A stretch of DNA of 64,000 bases from Bacillus alkalicellulosilyticus (GTDB taxonomy: Bacteria; Bacillota; Bacilli; Bacillales; Bacillaceae_F), in the NCBI RefSeq assembly GCF_002019795.1, contig NZ_KV917381.1, positions 3,690,068-3,754,067 of the forward strand, given 5' to 3'. The notes beneath the pieces are model-generated. The model did not search any database. It was not told the DNA's origin and saw only the letters and a program-made list of their open reading frames with translations. The position numbers and the translations under genes are program-made. Shown here in pieces: positions 17,463-26,286 of this stretch (position 1 is the stretch's first letter; every line of letters starts with the position of its first letter).

Positions 17463-17495
17463 ATATAAAAAATTGGGGTCATTCACTGAAAGAGA

Positions 17496-17535
17496 GTGTC
17501 CTAAAAAGTATAAACAACTCTTTTAGAACACCCCC
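17496..17535. terminator. Hairpin downstream of yshB
   Basis: GTGTCCTAAAAAG and CTCTTTTAGAACAC can form an imperfect stem a few tens of bases after the yshB stop codon. No long T-run follows on the minus strand, so terminator function is tentative. Confidence 0.45.
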
Positions 17536-17560
17536 CAAAATGTAATGTGTAATCTATTTA

Positions 17561-18100
17561 TTATAGCGGATTCGTTACCCAAAGCTCTTTTAACCATTGC
17601 GATAAAAATGGTGTATGGTCAAGGATAAGTTGAGCGAGCGTGGATTGATGGAGTAGGCTTTGTACGGTTTCAACTGGGAGCAATGCAGCCACGTGAAGGA
17701 TAACAAATAGTATAAGGTACGCCTCTATAAAACATAAGAGTCCTCCCAACCAACCATTAACTGTCCTTAAAATAGGGAGATGAGAAACAAAGTCGAGCAT
17801 TGAACCAATGATTTGCATTAATATTTTTGTTCCAAAGAACAATATCGCAAAAGCAATACCAGAGTAATACACGCTTTCAAAATTAAAGATATCTACAAGC
17901 ATTGAAATTGGACTGTCTGCTGGTAGCTGAGGATACGGAATCCAAAGTCGAATATATACAGCCAATTCTTTGTAATACATATAGGCAACTAGTAACGAAA
18001 CAACAAAACCGGTTAAATGAATAATTTGTAGGATAAGTCCTCTTCGTAATCCTATAAAAAAACTGCTAACTAATATGAATAATAATATAATACTAACCAT
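17561..18100 (-). CDS. yshB: CvpA family membrane protein (YshB)
   Basis: This is a 179-residue protein with four hydrophobic helices and the CvpA-family N-terminus (IILLFILVSSFFIGLRRGL). The function in Bacillus is not established; the E. coli relative is needed for colicin V export. Its ATG overlaps the zapA stop codon (ATGGTTAG), so the two are translationally coupled. The zapA-yshB-polX-mutS2 order is that of B. subtilis. Confidence 0.85.
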   Translation of the reverse strand: MVSIILLFILVSSFFIGLRRGLILQIIHLTGFVVSLLVAYMYYKELAVYIRLWIPYPQLPADSPISMLVDIFNFESVYYSGIAFAILFFGTKILMQIIGSMLDFVSHLPILRTVNGWLGGLLCFIEAYLILFVILHVAALLPVETVQSLLHQSTLAQLILDHTPFLSQWLKELWVTNPL

Positions 18101-18362
18101 CGTTTTCCTCTTTCTTTTGGTTTTCGAGCTGGTTTACTTTTTCTTGTAATTTAAGATACTCATCAACAATATTAACTGCAGTTAGTACAGCTAAACGTGT
18201 CGTATCAAGATATGGGTTGTTCTTTTTAATTGCTCTCATTTTAGCATCAACGACATTCGCCACTTCAGTTACATGGGATGGGTCTTCTTCGCTTAACACT
18301 CTATATTGTTGCCCGTATATCGAGACGGTTGTCCGCATCTTACTCTTTTCGTCTCCCACCAA
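18093..18362 (-). CDS. zapA: Cell division protein ZapA
   Basis: This is a small cytosolic protein (89 residues) that bundles FtsZ filaments at the division site. The ZapA core TTVSIYGQQYRVLSEEDPSHV and the C-terminal coiled coil (LKLQEKVNQLENQKKEE) are visible. Two adjacent non-ATG starts are possible, TTG 18362 and GTG 18359; a GGGGGC stretch lies upstream, at better spacing for GTG. In B. subtilis rnhC (ribonuclease HIII) lies beside zapA, divergent from it; here the space to pheT has no such gene. Confidence 0.88.
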   Translation of the reverse strand: MVGDEKSKMRTTVSIYGQQYRVLSEEDPSHVTEVANVVDAKMRAIKKNNPYLDTTRLAVLTAVNIVDEYLKLQEKVNQLENQKKEENDG

Positions 18363-18526
18363 TAAGCCCCCTAACTACAAAAAGAAATCCTAAAGTATAT
18401 CATACCATGAAGCTAGTACTATGAAAATATTACAAATTTAATTGTACCAGAAAATAGAAAAAGAAACCGCTTCTATTCCTTAGTACTAGTATAATCTTTC
18501 AAACATCTCCTGTCTCTAACAAAATA

Positions 18527-18568
18527 GGGGTGTAACAAAAGGTTAGATTTTACCTTTTGTCACACCCC
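18527..18568 (-). terminator. pheT terminator (ACAAAAGGTT-type stem)
   Basis: GGGGTGTAACAAAAGGT (18527-18543) pairs with ACCTTTTGTCACACCCC (18552-18568), with one mismatch, just beyond the pheT stop codon. The ACAAAAGGT core recurs at 44772-44812 and in part at 10540-10580. Confidence 0.8.
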
Positions 18569-18579
18569 TTAATCAATGC

Positions 18580-21009
18580 TTATCCTCGCAATGTTGCACC
18601 GATTTCTTCTAATTTTGCAAGAACGTTATGATGAACAGAAGTCACTTCTTCCTCTGTTAATGTACGTTCTGGGTCAACATACGTTAATGAAAAGGCTAGT
18701 GATTTTTTTCCTTCTTCCATATGTTGTCCTTGGTATAAGTCAAATAGTTTTACACTTTTTAATAAATTTGTTCCCGCAGATACAATAACATCTTTTAGTT
18801 TTTGAGCCGGTGTATCTACATCTACTACAAGTGCAATATCCCTTGCCATGGATGGGTATCTAGGAATGTTTTCATAAATGACAACTTTATCCGCATCCTT
18901 TAATAAAGCAGATAAATCTAGCTGAAACACATATGTTTCGGTTAGGTCTAGATCCTTTTGAACGCTAGGATGAATTTGTCCAACAAACCCAATCAATTCA
19001 CCGCCCAAGGAAACGGTTGCTGTACGTCCTGGATGTAGACCAGGTTGTTCTCCTTGTTCAAACGACACTTTGTCTGCCACTCCTATTTGTTCAAACAATC
19101 CTTCAATGATTCCTTTTGCAACAAAGAAATCAACTGGCTTCTTATCTCCTTGCCAAGAATGATTAACCCAAAGCCCTGTAAATGCTCCTGCAAGCATTTC
19201 TTTTTCCTCAGGCTGTTTTGTAATCGGTTGTTCTTTGGAAAGAAAAATTGACCCTATTTCATAAACAGAGACATCCTGCACTTTTCTGTTTAAATTATAT
19301 GAAATTACATCTAATAAATGAGGAACTAAGCTCGTTCTCATTGTGCTTCGATCTTCACTCATTGGCATCGCTAGTTGGATTGGCTGATAGCTAGCATTTT
19401 CCCCTGCAAGACCCTTTGCTTTTTGCGGGCTTGTTAATGAATACGTAATCGCTTGATTTAACCCTGATGTTTCTAAATAGCGACGGATCGCTCGACGTTT
19501 TTGCTGATAAGCTGATAATGTTCCTGGAGTCGTTGCGCCTACAGGCAATGTTGTCGGAATATTATCATAGCCATATAAACGAGCAACCTCTTCAAATAAA
19601 TCTTCTTCAATCGTAATATCAGGTCTTCTTGTCGGAATCGTCACGACAAACTTACTCTCGTCTTGTGTAAATTGGAATTGTAGCCTTGTAAAAATACTAG
19701 CAACATCATCGCTTGTAACTGCTGTACCTAAGCGTTTATTTATAAGGTCAACGGCAATTGTAATTTCTTTTTCTAATGGAAGTTGAGCTTCGGCTTTGGC
19801 TTCAACAATTCCACCTAACACTTCGCCACCAGCTAATTGAACAATAAGGGAAGCTGCTCGGTCTGCTGCACCGACTACACGTGCAGGGTCAACCCCTTTT
19901 TCATAGCGCACACTCGCTTCACTTCGAATGCCCAAGTCTTTTGATGCTTTTCTTACTGTTGTTCCTTTAAAGTATGCAGCTTCAAGTAAAATTGTCGTCG
20001 TGTCTTCTTGCACTTCTGAAGTTGCACCACCCATGACACCAGCAACTGCAACTGGCTCTTTCCCATTTGTGATCACGAGAAGGTCTGTTGTTAGCTTTCT
20101 TTGTTCGTCATCAAGGGTAATGATTTCTTCATCCTGATGGGCTCTTCGAACAACAACTTCTTTTGAGCCAAAACGGTCAAAATCAAAAGCATGTAGTGGT
20201 TGCCCATACTCAAGCAATACAAAATTAGTTACATCGACTACATTGCTAATCGGGCGAATTCCAGCTGCCACAAGTTTATTTTGTAACCACTGTGGTGATG
20301 GACCAATTTTTACCCCTTTAATGATTTTAGCGCCATAATATGGATTATCTTCTGTCGCTTCTACTTTTACTGATACAAGATCACTTGCTTGCTCACTGCT
20401 TTCAGGATAGCTCGGATTCGGTAGCGTAATCGGACGGTCAAATAAAGCGCCTACCTCATATGCTACACCAATCATGTTTAAGCAATCTGCTCGGTTTGGA
20501 GTTAAATCAAGCTCAAGGATTTCATCATGTAAATTAAGTTCCTCTAGCGCATCCGTACCAACTTCAACATCATTCGCAAATACAAAAATTCCTTCAGAAT
20601 ATTCTTTTTGAACGAGTTTTCCTTCGATACCAAGCTCTTGTAATGAACAAATCATCCCTTGTGAAACTTCACCGCGGAGCTTTGCCTTTTTAATTTTAAA
20701 ATTATCTGGTAAGACAGCCCCAACTTTAGCAACAGCAACTTTCTGGCCTGCTCCTACGTTTTTGGCACCACATACGATTTGAACCGTTTCTTCTTCTCCA
20801 ATATCCACTTTACATACATTTAATTTGTCAGCATTTGGATGTTGTGAACACTCAAGAACATGCCCGATTACTACCCCACTAATTCCTTTATTTAACTTAT
20901 GAACAAAATCGACTTCAATTCCGCCTCGTGTTAACTTCTCAGCTATTTCGGCAGGAGTGATGTCGGAAAGATCTAAATATTGCTGTAACCAGCGATAAGA
21001 TACTAGCAT
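18580..21009 (-). CDS. pheT: Phenylalanyl-tRNA synthetase beta subunit
   Basis: The 809-residue beta chain of the alpha2-beta2 PheRS contains an N-terminal tRNA-binding EMAP domain (VVIGHVLECSQHPNADKLNVCKVDIG), the B3/B4 editing region, the B5 domain, a degenerate synthetase core and a C-terminal anticodon-binding FDX-ACB domain (ENIPRYPSMARDIALVVD). The ATG is preceded by AGAGGAGGA. It follows pheS by 14 bases and is controlled by the pheS T-box. The length is normal. Confidence 0.97.
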   Translation of the reverse strand: MLVSYRWLQQYLDLSDITPAEIAEKLTRGGIEVDFVHKLNKGISGVVIGHVLECSQHPNADKLNVCKVDIGEEETVQIVCGAKNVGAGQKVAVAKVGAVLPDNFKIKKAKLRGEVSQGMICSLQELGIEGKLVQKEYSEGIFVFANDVEVGTDALEELNLHDEILELDLTPNRADCLNMIGVAYEVGALFDRPITLPNPSYPESSEQASDLVSVKVEATEDNPYYGAKIIKGVKIGPSPQWLQNKLVAAGIRPISNVVDVTNFVLLEYGQPLHAFDFDRFGSKEVVVRRAHQDEEIITLDDEQRKLTTDLLVITNGKEPVAVAGVMGGATSEVQEDTTTILLEAAYFKGTTVRKASKDLGIRSEASVRYEKGVDPARVVGAADRAASLIVQLAGGEVLGGIVEAKAEAQLPLEKEITIAVDLINKRLGTAVTSDDVASIFTRLQFQFTQDESKFVVTIPTRRPDITIEEDLFEEVARLYGYDNIPTTLPVGATTPGTLSAYQQKRRAIRRYLETSGLNQAITYSLTSPQKAKGLAGENASYQPIQLAMPMSEDRSTMRTSLVPHLLDVISYNLNRKVQDVSVYEIGSIFLSKEQPITKQPEEKEMLAGAFTGLWVNHSWQGDKKPVDFFVAKGIIEGLFEQIGVADKVSFEQGEQPGLHPGRTATVSLGGELIGFVGQIHPSVQKDLDLTETYVFQLDLSALLKDADKVVIYENIPRYPSMARDIALVVDVDTPAQKLKDVIVSAGTNLLKSVKLFDLYQGQHMEEGKKSLAFSLTYVDPERTLTEEEVTSVHHNVLAKLEEIGATLRG

Positions 21010-21023
21010 CGTTGTTCCTCCTC

Positions 21024-22058
21024 TTACGCTCTTCTAAATTGTTGTAAAAATCGTAAATCATTTGTATAAAAATGGCGAATGTCATCAATATCATGCTTTA
21101 GCATAGCTAAGCGTTCGACTCCCATACCAAAAGCAAATCCACTGTATTTCTTAGAATCAAAACCACTCATCTCAAGTACACGAGGATGAACCATACCCGC
21201 TCCTAGAATTTCGATCCAACCGGTATGCTTACAAATTCGACAGCCTTGGCCTTTACAAATACCACAAGAGACATCAACTTCTACAGATGGTTCAGTAAAC
21301 GGGAAGAAACTAGGACGTAGACGAATATTACGGTCTTCTCCGAACATTTTTTTCGCAAATAGCTCTAACACACCTTTTAAATCACTCATTCTTACGTTCT
21401 CATCTACATAAAGCCCTTCAATTTGCATGAACTGATGAGAATGTGTAGCATCATCATCATCACGACGGAATACTTTTCCCGGACAGATTATTTTTAACGG
21501 GCCTTTTCCTTGATACTTCTCCATAGTTCTGGCTTGAACAGGAGAGGTTTGTGTACGAAGTAATAACTCGTTAGTAAAATAAAAAGAATCTTGCATGTCC
21601 CGTGCAGGGTGATCTTTTGGTAAATTCAACGCTTCAAAGTTATAGTAATCCGTCTCAACCTCTGGTCCTTCTTCAACTTCAAATCCCATTCCAATAAAAA
21701 TATCTTCGACTTGCTCTACAATATTTGTAAGGGGATGAGAAGCGCCTAGTTGAACAGGTCGACCTGGTAACGTCACATCAATGCTTTCGCTTGCTAACTG
21801 TGCTTCAATTTCTTTCTCTTGTAGTTCTTGTTCTTTCTGCTCCAGTTTTTCAGTAATGGCTGCTCTAACATCATTCGCCATTTGACCAATAAGGGGACGC
21901 TCTTCTGCCGATAATTTGCCCATACCTCTTAGCACTTCGGTAATTGGTCCTTTTTTTCCTAAGTAAGCCACTCTCACTTCTTGAAGTGCTTTACTATCTT
22001 GCGCTTCCTCAACCTTTAGTAGCGCTTCTTGTTGTAGGCTCTCTAAACGCTCTTTCAT
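21024..22058 (-). CDS. pheS: Phenylalanyl-tRNA synthetase alpha subunit
   Basis: This is the catalytic alpha chain of PheRS, 344 residues. The N-terminal coiled coil is followed by the class II core: motif 1 ([21 protein letters not shown]), motif 2 ([11 protein letters not shown], then [27 protein letters not shown]) and motif 3 ([14 protein letters not shown]). The ATG has a GGAGGAAAG site. It is the first gene of the pheST operon and lies directly behind a T-box leader. Confidence 0.97.
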   Translation of the reverse strand: MKERLESLQQEALLKVEEAQDSKALQEVRVAYLGKKGPITEVLRGMGKLSAEERPLIGQMANDVRAAITEKLEQKEQELQEKEIEAQLASESIDVTLPGRPVQLGASHPLTNIVEQVEDIFIGMGFEVEEGPEVETDYYNFEALNLPKDHPARDMQDSFYFTNELLLRTQTSPVQARTMEKYQGKGPLKIICPGKVFRRDDDDATHSHQFMQIEGLYVDENVRMSDLKGVLELFAKKMFGEDRNIRLRPSFFPFTEPSVEVDVSCGICKGQGCRICKHTGWIEILGAGMVHPRVLEMSGFDSKKYSGFAFGMGVERLAMLKHDIDDIRHFYTNDLRFLQQFRRA

Positions 22059-22119
22059 ATAGACTTTCCTCCTTTAATTCAATCCGATATACGATAAAAA
22101 GATTCTGAGCTTTTTTCCA

Positions 22120-22350
22120 TAAAAAAAGCCACCGCCCCCTTAAAAAAGGGACGATGGCTCGTGGTACCACCCTTAATTAGCGCACAATACGCTCACTTCA
22201 TTCAATAACGGCTAGGCCGGGACAACCTTAATAAGAGGATCTCTTATGTTCCAGTGTCAGCTCCAGAGTGAATTCGGTTATCTCTTTCCATAGAAATGCT
22301 TGCAGTCTAAGGCATTTCCTCCCTATATGGTGAGTATAGCTTACTACTCT
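22120..22350 (-). promoter_or_regulatory. T-box riboswitch of pheST
   Basis: On the minus strand the T-box sequence AAGGGTGGTACCACG is at 22174-22160. A terminator with arms AGCCATCGTCCC (22159-22148) and GGGGGCGGTGGCT (22139-22127) follows, ending in TTTTTTT. A TTC triplet, the expected Phe specifier, occurs in the upstream part (GAATTCACTCTGGAGC). Uncharged tRNA-Phe would stabilise the antiterminator and allow pheST transcription. The leader fills most of the 370-base gap before pheS. Confidence 0.92.
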
Positions 22351-22426
22351 CTTTCAACGCTTTTCATCATATACAAATTTTAGCTTCATTATAAAGAAAC
22401 TCTGCACTAAATGCAAGTTCTCTATA

Positions 22427-23185
22427 TTAGGCTCCACGTAAGTAATACAATAGAATACCTGTTGCTACTCCTACATTTAAAGATTCTGCTTTTCCAAATA
22501 AAGGTACATACAGGTTTTGGTCGGTTTGTTCTAAAATGCCGCGGCTTACTCCTTCCCCTTCGTTCCCTACTATCAATGCAAAGTCGGTTTGGGGTTCAAT
22601 CGCGGTATATGTGCTGGCATGTTCAAGGGCTGTCCCAAAAACCGGAACATTGTTTTGTTTACAAGCGGCGATCCACTCGGGAAGTACTCCTTTATAAACG
22701 GGAATATGAAATAAAGACCCTTGCGTTGCACGGATGACCTTACTATTATAGACATCAACTGTTCCTTCACCTAGAATGACAGCAGTCAAACCAGCGGCAT
22801 CTGCCGTACGAATCATCGTACCCACATTGCCGGGGTCCTGAACACCATCAATTAGAAGATACTTTCCTCCTTGAATGTCTACATCTGCTGTCTCTAGTTG
22901 TCTACAAACGGCAATGATTCCTTGTGGCGTCAATGTCTCACTGACTTCTTTTAACACCGCGTTGGTGACATACGTGATATCCAAATTATGAGCTTGCCAT
23001 TCTGGAGGAAATACAAAGTTTTCATCTGCAAGAATCGTATCTATTTCAAGATCAGATTTTAATGCTTCTTCGATGAGATGAACTCCTTCAATAATGAATA
23101 GTCCTGTCTTTTCTCTCTCCTTTTTTGTATGTAATTTTTTCCACTGTTTTACCTTTTGATTAGATGTTGACTCAATTCGTTTCAT
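22427..23185 (-). CDS. ysgA: TrmH-family RNA (2'-O-ribose) methyltransferase (YsgA-like)
   Basis: This is a SpoU/TrmH-class SPOUT methyltransferase of 252 residues. The N-terminal substrate-binding part (TSNQKVKQWKKLHTKKEREK) is followed by the knotted catalytic domain with LLIDGVQDPGNVGTMIRTADAAG, ALIVGNEGEGVS and NVGVATGILLYYLRG. The target RNA is not identifiable by sequence. The start is ATG 23185 (MKRIEST) behind an AAGGAG site; a longer reading to 23254 has no site and overlaps the sspI promoter region. Confidence 0.9.
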   Translation of the reverse strand: MKRIESTSNQKVKQWKKLHTKKEREKTGLFIIEGVHLIEEALKSDLEIDTILADENFVFPPEWQAHNLDITYVTNAVLKEVSETLTPQGIIAVCRQLETADVDIQGGKYLLIDGVQDPGNVGTMIRTADAAGLTAVILGEGTVDVYNSKVIRATQGSLFHIPVYKGVLPEWIAACKQNNVPVFGTALEHASTYTAIEPQTDFALIVGNEGEGVSRGILEQTDQNLYVPLFGKAESLNVGVATGILLYYLRGA

Positions 23186-23237
23186 ACACGACTCCTTGTT
23201 CCTTTTATAATAATTAAAATTATAACCACAAATTGCC

Positions 23238-23266
23238 TCATAATCCAAATTCAATTACGCATACTA
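23238..23266 (+). promoter_or_regulatory. Possible forespore (sigma-G) promoter of sspI
   Basis: TCATA (23238-23242) and CATACTA (23260-23266), 17 bases apart, resemble the sigma-G elements. The position about 40 bases before sspI fits, since sspI genes are forespore-expressed. Confidence 0.4.
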
Positions 23267-23306
23267 GAAACAGAACATTATTTTATACACATAAGGAGTG
23301 CTGAAC

Positions 23307-23513
23307 ATGAGCTTTAATCTACGTAATGCAATTTTAGCAAATATCTCTGGAAGTAATGAAAGTGACGTCGAAGCCACGATTACTGATGCTATCCAGAGTG
23401 GTGAGGAAAAAATGCTTCCTGGCCTTGGGGTTTTATTCGAAGTGTATTGGAGCAATGCCACACAAGAACAAAAGAACGAAATGATCTCACAAATTTCAAA
23501 CGGACTACAATAA
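23307..23513 (+). CDS. sspI: Small acid-soluble spore protein I
   Basis: This is a 68-residue spore-core protein of the SspI family, starting [15 protein letters not shown], which is diagnostic. The ATG at 23307 lies 10 bases after AAGGAG; an in-frame GTG three codons upstream falls within that site and is unlikely. It is transcribed away from the methyltransferase gene. Presence of sspI shows the organism belongs to a spore-forming lineage. The GCGAAGCC-family repeat D begins directly at its stop codon. Confidence 0.95.
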   Translation: MSFNLRNAILANISGSNESDVEATITDAIQSGEEKMLPGLGVLFEVYWSNATQEQKNEMISQISNGLQ

Positions 23514-23645
23514 AAAAAGTGACAAGGTCGTCTTTTAGTAAATGCGATGTGCGAAGCCACTGCCCCCTTTTGAAAAAGTGCTTTACTAAGCGCCTTTCTT
23601 AGTAAAGTACGCGCAGTGAGCGAAGCGATCGCCCTTCTTGAGCAA
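23514..23645 (+). repeat. GCGAAGCC-family structured repeat, copy D
   Basis: Hairpin 1 pairs AAAAGTGAC with GTCGTCTTTT imperfectly. Box 1 GCGAAGCC is at 23551-23558. Hairpin 2 is GTGCTTTACTAAG/CTTAGTAAAGTAC (23578-23590 and 23598-23610, one G-T pair). Box 2 is GCGAAGCG at 23620-23627. Relative to copies A and E, hairpin 2 has a T-A to C-G exchange and one extra T-A pair, with both arms changed together. Confidence 0.8.
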
Positions 23646-23663
23646 TTGAACAATATTCAATGA

Positions 23664-23695
23664 AACGGTGTACCAGATTCGGTATACCGTTTTTT
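23664..23695 (+). terminator. sspI terminator
   Basis: AACGGTGTACC (23664-23674) pairs with GGTATACCGTT (23681-23691), followed by a run of six Ts on the plus strand. It lies beyond repeat D and overlaps the 3' end of the small minus-strand ORF. Confidence 0.8.
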
Positions 23696-23798
23696 AGCGT
23701 TTCATCCACCAGCTACAAAAGCCTATGAATAAGACGACTACAAATATCACCAATAGATAAAACCAAATGGGAACGTGACTTCCACTAAAAAAATCCAT
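23694..23798 (-). CDS. Putative 34-residue single-span membrane protein
   Basis: This is an ORF of 34 codons from ATG 23798, preceded by GGAGGAGCTCGT, a strong ribosome site. The protein begins MDFFSGSHVPIWFY, has one hydrophobic span (LLVIFVVVLFIGF) and ends CSWWMKR, so a short membrane peptide with a basic cytosolic tail is predicted. It lies downstream of the M42 peptidase gene and its terminator, convergent with sspI. I do not recognise the family. Confidence 0.6.
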   Translation of the reverse strand: MDFFSGSHVPIWFYLLVIFVVVLFIGFCSWWMKR

Positions 23799-23817
23799 AC
23801 GAGCTCCTCCACTACAG

Positions 23818-23869
23818 AAAAGAAGACAACTATAGATGGGATTGCTCCCTGTTTAAGTTGCCTTCTTTT
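23818..23869 (-). terminator. Terminator of the M42 peptidase gene
   Basis: AAAAGAAGACAACT pairs with AAGTTGCCTTCTTTT with one mismatch, and a small GGG/CCC stem sits in the loop. The T-rich arm on the minus strand follows the peptidase stop codon. Confidence 0.6.
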
Positions 23870-23877
23870 ATTCATAA

Positions 23878-24966
23878 TCAATCAAACGTAATCTTTTTGA
23901 CCGTCTCACTATCTAAACGTTTAATGACTTCAACTATTAACTTTACAGCATTCTCAAAGTCATCACGGTGAAGAATCGCAGCATGCGTGTGGATATATCG
24001 AGTTGCTATTGTAATAGACAAGGCTGGGACACCATTAGCGGTCAAATGAATCGCTCCTGAATCCGTTCCTCCGCCAGCCACATAATCAAGCTGATACGGA
24101 ATGTTTACATCATCGGCGGTATCTGTGACAAAGTCTCTTAGACCCTTATGAGAAACCATTGAAGCATCATAAATAATGATTTGTGGTCCTTCTCCGATTT
24201 TTGCTAATGCTTCCTTGTCAGTCACTCCTGGGGTATCACCGGCAATACCAACATCAACAGCAAATCCGATATCAGGTTGAATTAAATGAGTTGACGTCTT
24301 TGCTCCACGTAATCCTACTTCTTCTTGTACTGTTCCTACACCGTATACCGTGTTCGGATGGTCAACGCCTTGTAATTGACGTAACACTTCAATCGCAATC
24401 GCACACCCAATTCGATTGTCCCACGCTTTGGCCATCAATAGTTTTTCATTTTTCATTACGGTAAAATCACAAACAGGTACAACTGAATCTCCTGGTCGAA
24501 CACCAAACTCTTTTGCCTCTTCTTTACTTGAAGCACCAATATCAATAAACATATCTTTTTTATCCATTGATTTTTTTCTAGCATCTGGTGTTAAAATATG
24601 TGGTGGTTTTGAACCAATAACACCAGGTATATTTCCGTTTTTAGTCATAACGGTAACTCGTTGCGCGAGCATCACTTGCTCCCACCATCCACCTACCGTT
24701 TGAAACTTTAAAAACCCCTTATCATCAATATGTGTGATCATAAAACCTATTTCATCAAGGTGACCTGCCAGCATGATTTTAGGTCCATCGGCTGTACCCG
24801 TCTTTTTCGCCACTAAACTTCCAAGACGGTCCGTGTACACTTCATCAGCCAAAGGTTCAATATAACGTCTCATGACATCCCTTGGTTCTTTTTCATTGCC
24901 TGGAATCCCATTCGCATCTGTTAACTCTTTAAACATTTGTAAAGTTGGATCTTGTGCCTTTGTCAT
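23878..24966 (-). CDS. ysdC: M42 family metallo-aminopeptidase (YsdC-like)
   Basis: This is a cytosolic, cobalt- or zinc-dependent aminopeptidase of the M42 (glutamyl aminopeptidase/endoglucanase-like) family, 362 residues. Metal-ligand motifs are visible: [10 protein letters not shown] (about residue 67), [22 protein letters not shown] with the catalytic Glu pair, [10 protein letters not shown] and [10 protein letters not shown] near the C-terminus. The ATG has a GGGAGG site. The infC-rpmI-rplT-ysdA-ysdB-ysdC neighbourhood is that of B. subtilis. Confidence 0.93.
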   Translation of the reverse strand: MTKAQDPTLQMFKELTDANGIPGNEKEPRDVMRRYIEPLADEVYTDRLGSLVAKKTGTADGPKIMLAGHLDEIGFMITHIDDKGFLKFQTVGGWWEQVMLAQRVTVMTKNGNIPGVIGSKPPHILTPDARKKSMDKKDMFIDIGASSKEEAKEFGVRPGDSVVPVCDFTVMKNEKLLMAKAWDNRIGCAIAIEVLRQLQGVDHPNTVYGVGTVQEEVGLRGAKTSTHLIQPDIGFAVDVGIAGDTPGVTDKEALAKIGEGPQIIIYDASMVSHKGLRDFVTDTADDVNIPYQLDYVAGGGTDSGAIHLTANGVPALSITIATRYIHTHAAILHRDDFENAVKLIVEVIKRLDSETVKKITFD

Positions 24967-25046
24967 GTTAAACCTCCCACAATATGTATTTCTTTTAGTA
25001 TATGCGAAAGCTAGTGCTCTACTCCCATTGTAGACTGATTCAAAGC

Positions 25047-25532
25047 CTAATATCCCTCATCTTGGCGGAGATGGTTGACTTCATTTTTTTGATTATACGC
25101 CTTTTCAATCTCATCTTCCGTAAAGCCAAGTGCGATTCCTAAGTTCATATAAGATTGAAATAATACTTCAAACCTTTCCCTTGAACGCTCCTGATTAAAC
25201 TTAGTGATGTCATCAAACACAAGCTGAAAACTTGTCACTAATCGGTCAGTAGAAGCTACTTGGTTATACGTTACATCCGTATAGCCGATAGTCAATCCAA
25301 TCGATAAAATAAAGTGGATTCCATCCACATATTCTTCAAGAATAACATCTCGGTCAGCTGGTGGTTTTTGACTCCAATATTTAAAACACCTTGTCTCATT
25401 TGCTAATTCTCCAAGCTCCACTTCTAATGCTAGGATTTTTTCTAACAAGACATCCTTTCCTAGTAACTGGTGTTCTCTCATTATCCGATCATCTAATTCT
25501 TTTTGCATGGTAAATAAAGCTTGTAAATTCAT
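25047..25532 (-). CDS. Dimeric dUTP diphosphatase (dUTPase_2 family)
   Basis: This is a 161-residue all-alpha NTP pyrophosphatase. The magnesium-binding pattern [20 protein letters not shown] (about residue 34) and the downstream [14 protein letters not shown] are those of the dimeric dUTPase family. It would hydrolyse dUTP to dUMP, limiting uracil in DNA. The ATG has a GAAGGTG site. It is a single gene inserted between ysdB and ysdC relative to B. subtilis. Confidence 0.85.
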   Translation of the reverse strand: MNLQALFTMQKELDDRIMREHQLLGKDVLLEKILALEVELGELANETRCFKYWSQKPPADRDVILEEYVDGIHFILSIGLTIGYTDVTYNQVASTDRLVTSFQLVFDDITKFNQERSRERFEVLFQSYMNLGIALGFTEDEIEKAYNQKNEVNHLRQDEGY

Positions 25533-25621
25533 GTATGCACACCTTCTCTTTTATAAATCATTTGCAAATAACCTCTATGATTCGCAATTCTCTTTCATTC
25601 ATTATATAATTTTACTACAAA

Positions 25622-25648
25622 TGAAACCGATCCATATACTAATTCGTA
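25622..25648 (+). promoter_or_regulatory. Sigma-W-type promoter of ysdB
   Basis: TGAAAC (25622-25627), a 17-base spacer and CGTA (25645-25648) match the extracytoplasmic-function sigma-W consensus. B. subtilis ysdB is a known sigma-W gene, which strengthens the call. Confidence 0.8.
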
Positions 25649-25699
25649 TACATAGACAAAACAAATTTTTAAAGGAAAGCTTTCAAGGAGGATGTTCAC

Positions 25700-26080
25700 A
25701 TGGTATTGCTCTTTCGTTTACTTATAGTCATTGCGACCATTGTACTCATTTATAGTGTGATTAAATACTTTTTAAATCCAAAACGTAAACTAGAGCTTGC
25801 TCACCAAAACGGTCAGTTTTATTTTCATGATGAAAAATCAAATGTTCGAAAAAATTTTCTTTTAACATATAAAGGCGTATTATTTGAAGGCGAAAAATAT
25901 CTTGGTACGACGGATATGGCATTTGAAATCGTTTCGATCGTAATTTGGCCAAAACATACGGAACGCCTCCAGGGGTTAGACCGAGAAGATTTTGCTGTTA
26001 TCGAAAAAGAGATCATCATCCATTATCCAAATGCAAAAATCGAATGGAAGAGTCCAGTGAAAGAGTTTTTATTAAAATAA
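25700..26080 (+). CDS. ysdB: Sigma-W regulon membrane-anchored protein YsdB
   Basis: This is a 126-residue protein with one N-terminal transmembrane helix (about residues 3-22) and a soluble remainder containing the family stretch RKNFLLTYKGVLFEGEKYLG. It corresponds to B. subtilis YsdB, of unknown biochemical role, linked to envelope stress. The ATG has an AAGGAGG site. It is monocistronic on the plus strand between a sigma-W promoter and a terminator at 26105. Confidence 0.87.
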   Translation: MVLLFRLLIVIATIVLIYSVIKYFLNPKRKLELAHQNGQFYFHDEKSNVRKNFLLTYKGVLFEGEKYLGTTDMAFEIVSIVIWPKHTERLQGLDREDFAVIEKEIIIHYPNAKIEWKSPVKEFLLK

Positions 26081-26104
26081 CAATTTGTTTATATTCTAGA
26101 AAGG

Positions 26105-26132
26105 ACGCCTTTGTGAGCAAAGGCGTTCTTTC
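26105..26132 (+). terminator. ysdB terminator
   Basis: ACGCCTTTG (26105-26113) pairs with CAAAGGCGT (26118-26126), followed by TCTTTCTT. Confidence 0.8.
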
Positions 26133-26250
26133 TTACTCTAGTCTTTTTGATTTATGTTACCTCTTACCCGTTTCTTGCCTCATGGGGCACGATTAGCCAA
26201 ATGTTCATTATTACTTCTTTTCTCAGCTAATCACTCTTATCCATATAAAA

Positions 26251-26286
26251 AACAGAGATACGTGTGAACGCACCTCTGTTTTTTTA
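26251..26286 (-). terminator. Terminator of the TVP38-type gene
   Basis: AACAGAG (26251-26257) pairs with CTCTGTT (26274-26280), with partial inner pairing (CGTG/CGCAC). A-rich and T-rich flanks on both sides allow function in either direction. Confidence 0.7.

Noticed and set aside
17067-17526. Plus-strand ORFs of 106 and 64 codons between polX and yshB
   Set aside because: They are made of repeat copies G and H and hairpins, with no initiation signal.
22573-22770. ORFs inside the methyltransferase and other long genes on the opposite strand or another frame
   Set aside because: These are shadow frames of well-supported genes, with no independent start signals.
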